NCBI GenBank assembly: GCA_964475755.1
Contig: CAYYXR010000008.1
Coordinates: 12,270-76,269 of the forward strand
DNA from: UBA11612 sp964475755
Lineage (GTDB): Bacteria; Pseudomonadota; Alphaproteobacteria; Rhodospirillales; Rhodospirillaceae
Direction: 5' to 3'
Length of the DNA: 64,000 bases
The notes under the pieces are model-generated. The model saw only the letters and a list, made by a program, of their open reading frames with translations, searched no databases and was not told the origin of the DNA. Below, piece by piece: positions 34,253-43,970 of this stretch (its first letter is position 1; the number at the start of each line of letters is the position of its first letter). The position numbers and the translations under genes were made by a program.

Positions 34253-35104
34253 CTACGCCGGCTCGTGCTGAAGTCGGCGCATGGAAGCCTGGGTTAGGCG
34301 ATCGAGGACAATTGCCAAAGCCACGATGACGGCACCGGCGACAATCCCGCGTCCGGTATCCAGCCTTTGAATACCAAGTAGAACTTCCTCGCCGAGGCCC
34401 CGCGCCCCGATCATCGAAGCCACCACCACCATGGACAGGGCCATCATCGTTGCCTGATTGAACCCCGCCATGATGGACGGCAGCGCCAATGGAAATTCCA
34501 CCCACCAAAGCCTTTGGCGCGGCGTTGCCCCAAAGGCTTGCGCCGCTTCAACCGCTTCACTGTTGGCCTGACGAATACCCAGATCCGTCAGCCGTGCAAC
34601 GGGCGGCGTGGCATAGATAATTGTCGCCAAAAGCGCCGGCACCTTGCCGAGGCCGAACAACATCAGCGCCGGCACGAGATACACAAATGACGGCAAGGTC
34701 TGCATGGCGTCCAGGATCGGCAATAGAACCAGCCGCATGCGCGGGAATCGCGCCAACGCCAGTCCGAAGGGAATGCCGATGAGAGCCGCGCCGATGAGCG
34801 CTGCGACCATAAGAGATAATGTCTGCATGGCCTGATCCCACAGTCCGAGCACGCCCATGACAAGAGCCGCGGCCATGATCCCCGCTGAAAAAGCGACACG
34901 GCGCGTCAGATAAAATCCCAATGCGCCGATCGCGATCAGAACGAGCCACCACGGCGCTCCGCGCAGCAAGGCCTCGATCTGCAACAAGACAATCAGCACC
35001 ACGTCGGAGAAAGATCTGAATGCGCTGCCGTACGCCGCAACGAAGGCGTCAACGCCGCTCGTGATCGAGTTGCTGATAGACAGAGTCAGGCTTTCAGGAA
35101 ACAT
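34253..35104 (-). CDS. Glycine betaine/choline-type ABC transporter permease (ChoW/ProW-like)
   Basis: Inner-membrane permease of 284 residues, started at the ATG of MFPESLTLS with AGGA eight bases upstream. Six or seven membrane helices are visible, and the coupling motif reads EAAQAFGATPRQRLWWVEFPLALPSIM in ProW style. It lies 22 bases after the binding-protein gene and 41 bases before the ATPase gene. Its role is uptake of a quaternary amine such as choline, betaine or a related osmolyte. Confidence 0.88.
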   Translation of the reverse strand: MFPESLTLSISNSITSGVDAFVAAYGSAFRSFSDVVLIVLLQIEALLRGAPWWLVLIAIGALGFYLTRRVAFSAGIMAAALVMGVLGLWDQAMQTLSLMVAALIGAALIGIPFGLALARFPRMRLVLLPILDAMQTLPSFVYLVPALMLFGLGKVPALLATIIYATPPVARLTDLGIRQANSEAVEAAQAFGATPRQRLWWVEFPLALPSIMAGFNQATMMALSMVVVASMIGARGLGEEVLLGIQRLDTGRGIVAGAVIVALAIVLDRLTQASMRRLQHEPA

Positions 35105-35126
35105 GGGGATATCCTTGGTTGCTGTC

Positions 35127-36143
35127 CTACTGCTGTAGCGCTGTTTGCACCGCGGGCGCGATGTCGTCGCTGACCCACCTTGTCCAAACGTTCGGGTATT
35201 TGGATAAGAAGTGACGCGCGGCTTCATCCGCAGACGCATTATTATCCTGCATGAAAGCAAGGGCCTCGTTCACAAGGCCTGCCGTGGTTTCATAGGCCGT
35301 GAGAAACGCGACGATCTGCGGCGCTTCGTCAACAAAGCGCGCGTTCGCGCCGACCCAAACGGGCACCTCCGGATAGGCAACGGCGTTGGGATAGTTGGGG
35401 TCCGCGTTCAGTCCCTCCCAATCCGCCTCATTCCAAGCCGGTTCCTCTAGCTGGATGAGATCGTATTTGCCGAGCACCCAAGTGGGTGCCCAGTAGTATG
35501 CCAGGATCGGCTCGCCGCGCAGTACGGCCCCGCCGATGGCCGCCGCCAGGGCCGCGCCGGTGCCCGGCCGGAAATTGGTGTAATCATCATTCAGACCGTA
35601 AGCGCGCAGCTTGGCAGAGTTGATCACCTCGCAATTCCACCCCGCCACACAATTGTAAAAACGCCCGCGACCGGGCTCCTCAGGGTCGGCAAATACAGCC
35701 TTATATTTCGGAAGATCGCGGACGCTCTTGAGATTGGGCGCCATCGGTTTTATGCCGCGCGCGGGGTCGCCTTCGATCAGAAACCGCGGCACGTACCAGC
35801 CTTGCGCGGAGTCCGGAAAATTGACCCCTAATTCTCTGACCTGTCCGCGCGCCATCGCGCGCATCCAAACGTCGGTGACGTTGTCTTTCCACACTTCCAT
35901 CACCACATCTATGTCGCCCTGAGCGACACCCTGAAGCATGGGGATCGTGGACCCCGGAATGGCGTCGGTGCGACAGTCATACCCGTGTTCGAGAATGAAT
36001 CGGGCCACAGCATTGTGGAAAGCCGCCGATTCCCAATCCAGTCCGGCAAAGACGACCGGCCTGGAAATTTCACAGGCCGAAGCCGGAGCCGACATGAGGC
36101 TCGTGAACAGGAGCGCCGTGGTCCATGTCAGAAAGGTCCGCAT
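35127..36143 (-). CDS. Quaternary-amine ABC transporter substrate-binding protein (OpuAC/ChoX-like)
   Basis: Periplasmic binding protein of 338 residues with a signal peptide cut after APASA. It has the OpuAC fold, and its aromatic residues (WESAAFHN, AYYWAPTW, GWYVPRF) are of the kind that form the cation-pi box for quaternary ammonium groups. The insertion NCVAGWNC supplies a probable disulphide seen in similar proteins annotated as glycine betaine binding. First gene of the transporter operon. Ligand could be choline, glycine betaine or a proline betaine-like compound. Confidence 0.88.
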   Translation of the reverse strand: MRTFLTWTTALLFTSLMSAPASACEISRPVVFAGLDWESAAFHNAVARFILEHGYDCRTDAIPGSTIPMLQGVAQGDIDVVMEVWKDNVTDVWMRAMARGQVRELGVNFPDSAQGWYVPRFLIEGDPARGIKPMAPNLKSVRDLPKYKAVFADPEEPGRGRFYNCVAGWNCEVINSAKLRAYGLNDDYTNFRPGTGAALAAAIGGAVLRGEPILAYYWAPTWVLGKYDLIQLEEPAWNEADWEGLNADPNYPNAVAYPEVPVWVGANARFVDEAPQIVAFLTAYETTAGLVNEALAFMQDNNASADEAARHFLSKYPNVWTRWVSDDIAPAVQTALQQ

Positions 36144-36220
36144 AAAATGACCATACCCCGGACAAGGGGTACTTCAAACCACAGACCGGAGCCATTAGAG
36201 TCGCCGGCAAGGAGGAACCA

Positions 36221-36991
36221 ATGGCAAAGCTTGAAATTCGACAGATTCCGGTACTCAGCGATAATTTTGTCTACCTGGCGCGCGAGCCGGAAAGTGGATA
36301 CGTCGCCGTGGTGGACCCTGCGGTCGTCGATGAGGTGATGGACGAAGCCAGAAAGTTGGACTGGAAGATCACCCACATTCTGAACACGCACCATCACCCC
36401 GATCACGTGGGCGGCAACCTTGAGATCAAAGAGGCCACCGGGTGCACGATTGTCGGCCCAGCGCATGATCCTGACCGTATACCCGGCATGGACGTGCAGG
36501 TGAAAGATGGGGACACCTACGATTTTGGGAAAGCACGTGCGGAAGTGTTTTTTGTGCCGGGTCACACGCGCGGGCACATTGCCTATTGGTTTAAGGATTC
36601 GGATGCCCTGTTTTGCGGCGATACGCTGTTCTCGATCGGGTGCGGGCGTTTATTCGAAGGCACACCGGCGCAGATGTGGGACAGCTTGCAGCGCCTGCGT
36701 CAACTACCGAAATCGACGCGCATTTACTGCGCACATGAGTATACCGAGGCGAACATTCACTTCGCGGTTACCATAGAACCGGATAATCAAGCGTTGCGGA
36801 AACGCGAAGCCGAAGTCAAAGCGCTACGCGCCGAAGGCAAGTACTCCGTGCCGTCCGTCATGGAAGAAGAATGCGAAGCTAACCCCTTCCTTCGTGCGGA
36901 CGCTCCGGAACTGGCTGCCGCCATCGGCATGCAAGGGCGTGATCCGGTGGATATTTTCACCGAAGTCCGGCATCGCAAGGATAACTTTTAG
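36221..36991 (+). CDS. gloB: Hydroxyacylglutathione hydrolase (glyoxalase II)
   Basis: Hydrolyses S-D-lactoylglutathione to glutathione and lactate, the second step of methylglyoxal detoxification. The metallo-beta-lactamase motif THHHPDHVGG, then GHTRGH, FCGDTLF and CAHEYTEAN supply the metal ligands. The 256 residues are full length with the C-terminal glutathione-binding helix. AGGAGG stands just before the ATG. nat follows after 30 bases and may share the transcript. Confidence 0.95.
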   Translation: MAKLEIRQIPVLSDNFVYLAREPESGYVAVVDPAVVDEVMDEARKLDWKITHILNTHHHPDHVGGNLEIKEATGCTIVGPAHDPDRIPGMDVQVKDGDTYDFGKARAEVFFVPGHTRGHIAYWFKDSDALFCGDTLFSIGCGRLFEGTPAQMWDSLQRLRQLPKSTRIYCAHEYTEANIHFAVTIEPDNQALRKREAEVKALRAEGKYSVPSVMEEECEANPFLRADAPELAAAIGMQGRDPVDIFTEVRHRKDNF

Positions 36992-37021
36992 GAACATTTT
37001 GCGCATCAATGCGGTCCGAAG

Positions 37022-37831
37022 ATGACGGCCGACCTTAAGTCTTATTTCGACCGCATCGGCTATGAAGGCCCGCAAGAGGCCAGCTTGGCTGTTCTTGAAG
37101 AATTACACGGACTTCACCCGTCTGCGATACCGTTCGAGAATATCGACCCGCTTCTCAAACGGCCGGTGAACATCGACCTTGCATCAATCGATGCAAAGCT
37201 CGTGGGCAGCCAGCGCGGCGGGTACTGCTATGAGCACAACCGACTTTTCTGCGATGTGCTCGCGGAGCTTGGATTTGCGGTTACACCCTTGGCAGCGCGC
37301 GTAATCTGGAACCGCCCGAAGGACGGGCCGCGCACCGCCCACACCCACCGCCTCACCAAGGTTGAGTTGAAAGACGGCGCATACATTGCGGATGTCGGTT
37401 TCGGCGGAAATAGTCCGACCAAGCCGATTAAATTTGAGATCGGATTGGAGCAACCCACACCGCACGGCACATATCGCATCGTCAAATTTGGCGATGATTA
37501 TGAGTTGCAGGTTGCCCTCGACGGAAACTGGGCCGGGTTATACCGCTTCTCCCTCGCCTCTCAAGAACAGGCCGATTTTGAAGTGGGCAATTGGTTCACG
37601 TCCACTCACCCTGCATCGCACTTCACATTTAATTTGACGGCTTCGCGTGTGGTTGGTGATGCGCGCTACAACTTGTTGAATGCACGCCTGACAGTCCGAA
37701 GACACGACCAAGCCGAAACATCGATCGTCGAGACCGCACAAAAATTTGAAGAACTTCTCGTCGAACGATTCGGGATCGCGTGTCCCGTTCCCATCAGCCA
37801 GCTTTGGGACATCATTCCGAAAGCAGCGTAG
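37022..37831 (+). CDS. nat: Arylamine N-acetyltransferase
   Basis: Acetyl-CoA dependent acetylation of arylamines, hydrazines or natural acyl acceptors. The Cys-His-Asp triad is visible: Cys69 in RGGYCYEHN, His109 in AHTHRL, and Asp124 in YIADVGFGG. The 269 residues match the family. It follows gloB closely. Its last 20 bases overlap the end of the convergent RND transporter gene. Confidence 0.93.
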   Translation: MTADLKSYFDRIGYEGPQEASLAVLEELHGLHPSAIPFENIDPLLKRPVNIDLASIDAKLVGSQRGGYCYEHNRLFCDVLAELGFAVTPLAARVIWNRPKDGPRTAHTHRLTKVELKDGAYIADVGFGGNSPTKPIKFEIGLEQPTPHGTYRIVKFGDDYELQVALDGNWAGLYRFSLASQEQADFEVGNWFTSTHPASHFTFNLTASRVVGDARYNLLNARLTVRRHDQAETSIVETAQKFEELLVERFGIACPVPISQLWDIIPKAA

Positions 37832-40004
37832 ACTTGGCTTGCCTCAATTGACTGCCTGAACTCGCCAGCAGCGGCAATACCACCAATGCCAACGCGGCCG
37901 CGATGACCGCGCCGATGGCGACAGTCACGCCGAAACGCTGGGACGGCGGAAATTCGGACAGCGCGAATATGGAAAAGCCCGTTCCGACCACAACGGCGGA
38001 AATGAGCGTTGGGCGCCATTGCTCGCGGCACGCGGCGCTCCAGTCCGACCAAGCAATAGGGCCAGCCGCGTTTCGTCGGGCGGATGCGGATAGGTGGATC
38101 ATGGCGTCCACGGCCATGCCGATACACACGTTCGTTGCCGGCGCAGCCACAATATCCAGAGGAATGTGCAACACTCCTATACCGCCAAGCAACGCGACGG
38201 GGAGCAACGCCACACACACGAGCATGGCGCCACTGACGTGCCAGGACCGGCTCACGGCGTAAGCCACAAACAAAAACAAAATTAAGAGAAGACCGAGACC
38301 TTCGAAGAGGCTGATACCCACCAGCTCCGCGAGCTTCCCCTGAAGAAAATAGACACCGCCCGTATTTGTGACAGCAAATCCGTTTTTCTCAGCGACATCG
38401 CGTAATTGTTCGACAATCTCCACACGTGGCTGCTCCCTCTCCTGCTCTTTCATCCGCAGCACAAAAAGGGCCTGACTGCGGTCCTCCGTGACGAATGATC
38501 GGGCAACGCCCTCGAACCGGGGAGACGAGAGAATGTCGAGCAACCAGTTCCAGGGGAGAAGGCTACCGATGGGATTGCGGTCGCCCTCCGCCATAAGGAC
38601 GGGCAATGAAATAATCGTCCCGACCCCGGGCAACTGCGACATCTCGCCCTGCATGTCCCACATCCGGCCGTAGGCTTCGGACGTATCCAGCCGGGCGTCG
38701 TCGGCTAGCTTCACGACAAGGGTCAACGGACTCGACCCGCCGTTCCGATCTATGTGCGCGAGCCCTTCGTAAACGGGTCCGTCCTCATTGAAGTAGGACA
38801 GGAGGCTGGGATCTGTATTAAGGCGGTGCACACCAGGCGCCATTGCAATGCAGGCGGCGATCAGGCCGCCGCCCAATAACAAATGTCTTTTCACCCACCA
38901 AGCGCCGGCTTTTGTTTCAATTAGGCTTGCCGTCTTCTCGCTCCTAGACCGCAGGGCTGGAAACACAACGGGAACTTTCTCCCGCGACCCAAGGAATGCT
39001 GGATAAATAAGATACGCGGATGCAATAGCCATGAGTGTGCCGATGGCACCGCCCACACCCAGTTCACGAAGGGGCTGCGCATCCAACAAGAGCAAGCTGA
39101 AAAACCCCAGCCCCGTTGTGACCATGCACCAGAATGACGCGCTTAATGTGCGCGCCATGGCTGCGGCCAGGGGCGCATCCTCACTTTTGTCGGCGAGATA
39201 CCTGCGCCAATTGCCCGTCAGGAAAATTGTGTGCGAAAGGGTCAGAACAACGACAATTGTGCCGAGATTTGCCGTCAACACCCCTATGCGCTGACCCAGC
39301 AGCGACTGGGTCAACAAAGTCAGCATGACGGCATCGGCGCACGCCACGATCATGCCCACAGCAACAAGGGGCGAGCGGTATATCACAATAATCAGCACCG
39401 CAAAGATCGCGAGAGCCGCCGCGATGAACGTGCGCATATCCTCTATCAAGCTGCGCTTGATCATCTCCACGACATAAGGCGGACCGGCTATTCGTAGTTT
39501 GAAATCGCCAACACTGTGACGTTCGATTGCGTCTTCGACGGTCTCAATCATTCGCGAATTGTCGGAGGGATCGGCAAATACAATGATCAATGTTGAACGG
39601 CCGTCGTCACCTAAAAGCAGCGTCCGCCAGAACGGACTTTCAGCGGCATCGTCGTAGCTGCCCGGTCCGTGGCTAATGCTTTTCACGGCGGTCACACCCG
39701 GCGCCGCGAGGAGACGTTCGGAAAGAATTTCGATCTGGCGTAAATAGACGTCAGATGAAATGTCGGGATGCGTGGCGCTGACGACGATCTGTGCCCGATT
39801 GGGAAATACTTCCCGAATTTCCCGAGCTTGATTGAAAGCCGCGCTGCCGAAGGCAAAGAAAAAACTTTGGTCGACCGCCGGGGTTAAGTCCACGTTTGCG
39901 CGAAAGGCGACCGCAATCGGTATTACGGCAAGGATAGCGGCAGCGCGCAGCGGCCAGCTAAGGCGCCGGGGAAACAGGTCAAGGATTTGCCACACTTTTG
40001 ACAT
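37812..40004 (-). CDS. RND/MMPL-family exporter
   Basis: Inner-membrane transporter of 730 residues with the duplicated RND layout. A membrane helix near residue 20 is followed by a periplasmic loop (about 40-190), five helices (195-350), a second first-helix (about 375), a second loop (400-560) and five more helices (575-715). The family exports lipids, hopanoids or other hydrophobic compounds. HpnN-like hopanoid exporters are related but longer. It is downstream of phaB on the same strand with a 91-base gap; the PHB genes give no clue to its substrate. Confidence 0.82.
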   Translation of the reverse strand: MSKVWQILDLFPRRLSWPLRAAAILAVIPIAVAFRANVDLTPAVDQSFFFAFGSAAFNQAREIREVFPNRAQIVVSATHPDISSDVYLRQIEILSERLLAAPGVTAVKSISHGPGSYDDAAESPFWRTLLLGDDGRSTLIIVFADPSDNSRMIETVEDAIERHSVGDFKLRIAGPPYVVEMIKRSLIEDMRTFIAAALAIFAVLIIVIYRSPLVAVGMIVACADAVMLTLLTQSLLGQRIGVLTANLGTIVVVLTLSHTIFLTGNWRRYLADKSEDAPLAAAMARTLSASFWCMVTTGLGFFSLLLLDAQPLRELGVGGAIGTLMAIASAYLIYPAFLGSREKVPVVFPALRSRSEKTASLIETKAGAWWVKRHLLLGGGLIAACIAMAPGVHRLNTDPSLLSYFNEDGPVYEGLAHIDRNGGSSPLTLVVKLADDARLDTSEAYGRMWDMQGEMSQLPGVGTIISLPVLMAEGDRNPIGSLLPWNWLLDILSSPRFEGVARSFVTEDRSQALFVLRMKEQEREQPRVEIVEQLRDVAEKNGFAVTNTGGVYFLQGKLAELVGISLFEGLGLLLILFLFVAYAVSRSWHVSGAMLVCVALLPVALLGGIGVLHIPLDIVAAPATNVCIGMAVDAMIHLSASARRNAAGPIAWSDWSAACREQWRPTLISAVVVGTGFSIFALSEFPPSQRFGVTVAIGAVIAAALALVVLPLLASSGSQLRQAKSTLLSE

Positions 40005-40095
40005 GGCAACTCGTCTAGCGGATGCACAAACGAAGCCTACAAGTCATTAACGCTTTGTCGCCGCCAATGTTGCGAGAGCGCCAGGTGCGACGCTC

Positions 40096-40821
40096 CTAAT
40101 ACATGTGCTGGCCGCCGTTGATGGACAGTGTCGAGCCGGTGATAAAATCGGCGTTATCGGCGACCAGAAACATGACGCCGCGGGAAATGTCCTCGGCGCG
40201 GCCGAGACGCCCCATGGGAATGTTGGCGATGATCTTTTCGAGAACGGCCTGCGGCACGGCCCGCACCATGTCGGTATCCACGTAACCCGGTGCGATGGCG
40301 TTGACGGTAATGCCCTTGCCCGCACCTTCCTGCGCCATGGCCTTCGTGAAACCGTGGATGCCGGATTTGGCTGCCGCATAGTTCACCTGACCATACTGGC
40401 CGGCCTGCCCGTTGACCGAGCCAACGTTGACGATGCGTCCAAAATTGCGTTGGCGCATTGATTCAATAACCGCGCGGCACATATTGAAGCAGCCGCCGAG
40501 ATTGACGTCGATCACCTGCTGCCATTGGCCGTGCGTCATCTTGTGCAAGGTGCCGTCGCGCGTGATGCCGGCATTGTTCACGAGCACTTCCACCGGGCCG
40601 AGGTCGGCGGCAATTTCAGCGACGGATTTTTGGCACGCTTCGAAGTCCGAAACATCGAACTTGCAATTGCGAATACCGGTTTCTTTCGTGAACGCGGCCG
40701 CTGCTTCATCGTTGCCGCTGTAGTTTGCGGCAACTTTGTAGCCGGCGGCCTTGAGAGAAATGGAAATGGCTTTCCCGATGCCTCGGGTGCCGCCGGTGAC
40801 GATTGCGACGCGTCCAGTCAT
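40096..40821 (-). CDS. phaB: Acetoacetyl-CoA reductase
   Basis: NADPH-dependent reduction of acetoacetyl-CoA to (R)-3-hydroxybutyryl-CoA, the monomer of PHB. It is a short-chain dehydrogenase with TGGTRGIGKA near the N-terminus, NNAGITRDG, and the active-site pair in NYAAAKSG. The start chosen is the ATG of MTGRVAIV with GGGGA five bases upstream; a further ATG 12 bases upstream has no ribosome site. It is on the same strand as phaA, phaC and the PhaE-like gene, 269 bases after phaA, so it may have its own promoter. Confidence 0.95.
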   Translation of the reverse strand: MTGRVAIVTGGTRGIGKAISISLKAAGYKVAANYSGNDEAAAAFTKETGIRNCKFDVSDFEACQKSVAEIAADLGPVEVLVNNAGITRDGTLHKMTHGQWQQVIDVNLGGCFNMCRAVIESMRQRNFGRIVNVGSVNGQAGQYGQVNYAAAKSGIHGFTKAMAQEGAGKGITVNAIAPGYVDTDMVRAVPQAVLEKIIANIPMGRLGRAEDISRGVMFLVADNADFITGSTLSINGGQHMY

Positions 40822-41090
40822 ATGTGTCCCCATATTTGGTGGCCGGTCATTTTCTGACCATTGGTTTGATCATAGGGTGGCTATTAGAGGCCGCAAGTGA
40901 TGGTTCAGGAGCACGTTGCTTAAATTTTCACCCCGGCACCATGACCACGCAGACGCTTGAAATACCTATATGATCCGGCGTCCATGCGGACATAATCGAG
41001 ACGTGCCGCGTAAAAGTTATTCATCGTCACGTTGTCGCCTATTGCGCCGACATAAGGCATTGCCGGGTTGGCGATTCTCCAGGCGATTCG

Positions 41091-42263
41091 CTAGCGCTCG
41101 ACGCACAGGGCAATGCCCATGCCGCCGCCGATGCACAAGGTGGCCAGGCCGCGTTTGGCGTCGCGCTTCTGTAGCTCATGCAAGAGCGTGACCAATACGC
41201 GGCAGCCCGATGCGCCGATGGGATGGCCAAGAGCGATGGCCCCGCCGTTAACGTTCACTTTATTCGCATCGAGACCAAGATCGCTGCACACCGCGAGAGA
41301 CTGTGCGGCAAAAGCTTCGTTCGCTTCGATTAAATCCAGATCTTCAATCTTCCAGCCAGCCTTTTCGAGCGCCTTGCGCGAGGCCGGGATCGGTCCTGTG
41401 CCCATGATGGCTGGATCGACGCCCGCCTGCGCCCACGAAGCGATGCGCGCCAGGGGCTTGAGACCACGTTTCTTCGCCTCGTCCGCACTCATCAACACAA
41501 CGGCCGCCGCACCATCGTTGATGCCCGATGCATTGCCCGCCGTGACCGTGCCTTCTTTTGAGAACGCGGGCTTGAGCTGCGACAGCGCATCCACGGTCGC
41601 CCCGGCGCGCGGATATTCGTCAGCACCGAACACGACATCCTTGCGCTTGATCTGCACGGTGACGGGGACGATCTCGTCCTTGAACTTGCCGGCCTTGATT
41701 GCCGCTTCGGCTTTTTGCTGGGAGGCGACGGCGAACTCATCCTGCGCGGCGCGGGTTAGCTGCCACTTCTCGGCGATGTTCTCCGCGGTTGTGCCCATGT
41801 GATAACCGTTAAACGCATCCCACAAGCCGTCTTTGATCATGGTGTCGATCATTTTCACGTCGCCCATCTTCGCGCCGTTGCGCATATGCATGGCATGTGG
41901 CGATTGGCTCATGCTTTCCTGACCGCCCGCGACAACGATGGCGTTGTCGCCGGTCGCAATAGACATGGCCCCGAGAGCAACGCTCTTTAGACCCGAGCCG
42001 CAAACCTGGTTGATGGTCATGGCCGGCACTTCTTTGGGGATGCCGGCATTTATGGACGCTTGGCGGGCGGGATTTTGCCCGGTGGCGGCGGTCAAGATCT
42101 GGCCCATGACCACTTCGGAGACGTCGCTTGCGTCCACGCTTGAGCGTTTGAGGGCGTCGGATATGACGATTTGGCCGAGTTCCACCCCGCTAAGGCTTGA
42201 TAATGTGCCGTTAAAAGTGCCGATCGCGGTGCGCACAGCAGAGGTAATAACGATATCGGCCAT
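41091..42263 (-). CDS. phaA: Acetyl-CoA acetyltransferase (beta-ketothiolase)
   Basis: Condenses two acetyl-CoA to acetoacetyl-CoA, feeding PHB synthesis. Active-site residues are clear: the nucleophilic Cys in INQVCGSGLKS, the His in GHPIGASG and the second Cys in CIGGGMGI. Full length at 390 residues. GGAGA precedes the ATG. It follows phaC after 119 bases containing a short tandem repeat. Confidence 0.96.
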   Translation of the reverse strand: MADIVITSAVRTAIGTFNGTLSSLSGVELGQIVISDALKRSSVDASDVSEVVMGQILTAATGQNPARQASINAGIPKEVPAMTINQVCGSGLKSVALGAMSIATGDNAIVVAGGQESMSQSPHAMHMRNGAKMGDVKMIDTMIKDGLWDAFNGYHMGTTAENIAEKWQLTRAAQDEFAVASQQKAEAAIKAGKFKDEIVPVTVQIKRKDVVFGADEYPRAGATVDALSQLKPAFSKEGTVTAGNASGINDGAAAVVLMSADEAKKRGLKPLARIASWAQAGVDPAIMGTGPIPASRKALEKAGWKIEDLDLIEANEAFAAQSLAVCSDLGLDANKVNVNGGAIALGHPIGASGCRVLVTLLHELQKRDAKRGLATLCIGGGMGIALCVER

Positions 42264-42348
42264 GGTAACTCTCCTATTTTCAAGACCTTATACGGTCATT
42301 GTCCCTGGTTTTGGCGTTTTAAGACGCGGCTTTTGTGCGCACAAGGCG

Positions 42349-42400
42349 CGGTTTTAGGCGTCCGCTATGCGGTTTTAGCACGCTATTCGTCCGGTTTTAG
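42349..42400. repeat. Tandem repeat of about 22 bp at the 3' end of phaC
   Basis: Three copies of CGGTTTTAG (42349, 42370, 42392), spaced 21 and 22 bases. The last copy encodes the phaC C-terminus Leu-Lys-Pro on the minus strand. The two neighbouring 22-base units agree beyond the core. It looks like a local slippage duplication of the gene end. Confidence 0.55.
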
Positions 42401-43651
42401 CCACTGAATCAGCGGTTCATACACCCGTTTGGGCGCCGAGCCGCCGGAGATCATTCCGATGTGGCCCAGATTGATGTCGAACACCTCGGCATTTGGAATT
42501 TCGGCGGCGAGTTTACGCGCTGAGTCCGGCGGAACGATTCGGTCCTGCCCGGGAATAAACGCAATGGTGGGACAAGAGATGCGCGCCGGATCGATCACGT
42601 TTTGACCGATCATCCATTTTTTGCCGGCGGGTGCGTTGTCGCCGTACCAGTTAAAGATCACTTCGCGGGCAACGGGACCGGCGAGCGGGACACCATCATT
42701 AAGCCAGTCTTCCAATTCGACGAAGCGCCGGGCCTGTTCGGACATGGGATCGAGGTTCGCGAAATTGCGAAACTTTCGCCCGACCAATGTCGGATCGAGC
42801 GATGCGAATAGGGCTTGGAGCAAATCGACGGATGCCGCGCCTTCCGCTTCGAGCATCACTTCCAACGCCGGGCGGGACAAACCGATCAGCATGCGCGAGG
42901 CTTCGGACTCCGCATGAAAATCCCAAGGCGCGACCAGTAATACGAGTCGATCAACGAGTTCAGGGCGCAACACAGCCGGGGCCACACATAATGTTCCGCC
43001 CATGCAGTAGCCGACGAGAGCCGGCGCGCGGCCACACGTGTCCCGCACCTCTTCCAATGCGGGAATGAGAATGCCTTCGACGTAGTCCTCGACCGCGAAC
43101 CGCTTTTCCGCCTCGTTCGGCGCGCCCCAATCGAGCAAAAATGGATGTAAACCGGCCGCCGCCGCGGCGCGCATCAGACTGCGGTCCTCGGCAAGATCGA
43201 GAATGTAGGCACGGTTGATGAGCGAGGGCACAAGCAGCACGGGCCGCCCTCCGCCGTTCGGGGCATAGTCGATCAGACGTGCCGAACCGTTCTGCCAGAC
43301 GGGCGCGGGCGCCTCGAGCTCGCGCCGATAGGCGTGCGCCTGGTAGGCTTTGACACCCGCAACAAAGGTCTCCATGCGCTCCTTGGATTGGCGCGTTATA
43401 GAATTAAGGAAAGCGACCGGATCGAGGTACTGGTCCCAGGCGGCGCCGATCTGGTCAGGATTTTTTTGCAGCGCCTCGGCTGCCACTTGTTGAACGAGAT
43501 CGCTTCGGTTTAACGCCGGACTCAAGGGCGGCAAGGCGCCGTTCGATGGCATCAAGCCGGCGAACGACATCTGCAAGATCCACCCCTCCATCGCCATGTG
43601 CAGGCTCAGCGGGCGCGGCCCCATTCTCGGTGTCGGCTGAACCTGGCTCAT
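42383..43651 (-). CDS. phaC: Poly(3-hydroxyalkanoate) polymerase PhaC (two-subunit type likely)
   Basis: Polymerises 3-hydroxyacyl-CoA on PHB granules. It has an alpha/beta-hydrolase fold with the PHA synthase lipase box GYCMGG, catalytic Cys about residue 216 of the longest reading, Asp in PGQDRIVPP and His in NLGHIGMI. The start is unsettled. The ATG at 43651 has AAGGG seven bases upstream but overlaps the preceding gene by 197 bases; later ATGs at 43570 and 43552 have poorer ribosome sites. The catalytic part resembles PhaC from systems needing a small partner (PhaE or PhaR), and the upstream overlapping gene looks like such a partner. Confidence 0.87.
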   Translation of the reverse strand: MSQVQPTPRMGPRPLSLHMAMEGWILQMSFAGLMPSNGALPPLSPALNRSDLVQQVAAEALQKNPDQIGAAWDQYLDPVAFLNSITRQSKERMETFVAGVKAYQAHAYRRELEAPAPVWQNGSARLIDYAPNGGGRPVLLVPSLINRAYILDLAEDRSLMRAAAAAGLHPFLLDWGAPNEAEKRFAVEDYVEGILIPALEEVRDTCGRAPALVGYCMGGTLCVAPAVLRPELVDRLVLLVAPWDFHAESEASRMLIGLSRPALEVMLEAEGAASVDLLQALFASLDPTLVGRKFRNFANLDPMSEQARRFVELEDWLNDGVPLAGPVAREVIFNWYGDNAPAGKKWMIGQNVIDPARISCPTIAFIPGQDRIVPPDSARKLAAEIPNAEVFDINLGHIGMISGGSAPKRVYEPLIQWLKPDE

Positions 43652-43856
43652 CCGAGGACCCTTGGGATGCGCTCTGGCCCATGTTCGCCGCAGCGCTGCG
43701 CATCATCGAGGCCGCAGCATTCGACCATGCCGCTGCAGCGTCGGTGAGCTGCTGGGGGTCTTTGGCCAGCTTTGCGATCTGCTCCTGCCACAGGTCCAAA
43801 TACCTCGCTGCTATGGCGTCGTAGTCCTTTGGTCCGCCGTCTGCATTCTGGGTCAT
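43455..43856 (-). CDS. Small PhaE-like PHA synthase subunit
   Basis: Protein of 133 residues. The N-terminal segment YDAIAARYLDLWQEQIAKL resembles the start of class III PhaE. A Ser/Gly/Glu-rich linker (about 55-85) follows, then a short coiled coil DLADVVRRLDAIERRLAALE and a basic Lys/Ser tail. It is much shorter than PhaE (about 360) and nearer the size of class IV PhaR. It overlaps phaC in another frame, so the two should be made together. A phasin-like granule protein is the alternative. It is divergent from phaR; the 173-base region between them probably controls both. Confidence 0.65.
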   Translation of the reverse strand: MTQNADGGPKDYDAIAARYLDLWQEQIAKLAKDPQQLTDAAAAWSNAAASMMRSAAANMGQSASQGSSDEPGSADTENGAAPAEPAHGDGGVDLADVVRRLDAIERRLAALESGVKPKRSRSTSGSRGAAKKS

Positions 43857-43970
43857 GTCCTCAACTATAGGTCAGATATTGGACTGCGTCGTCCGCCTTT
43901 GGCAGTGCGGCGAAATATTTGACCAAGATCATGTCATCCATCAAATAATCATGAAATACGCGGGTGTTCT

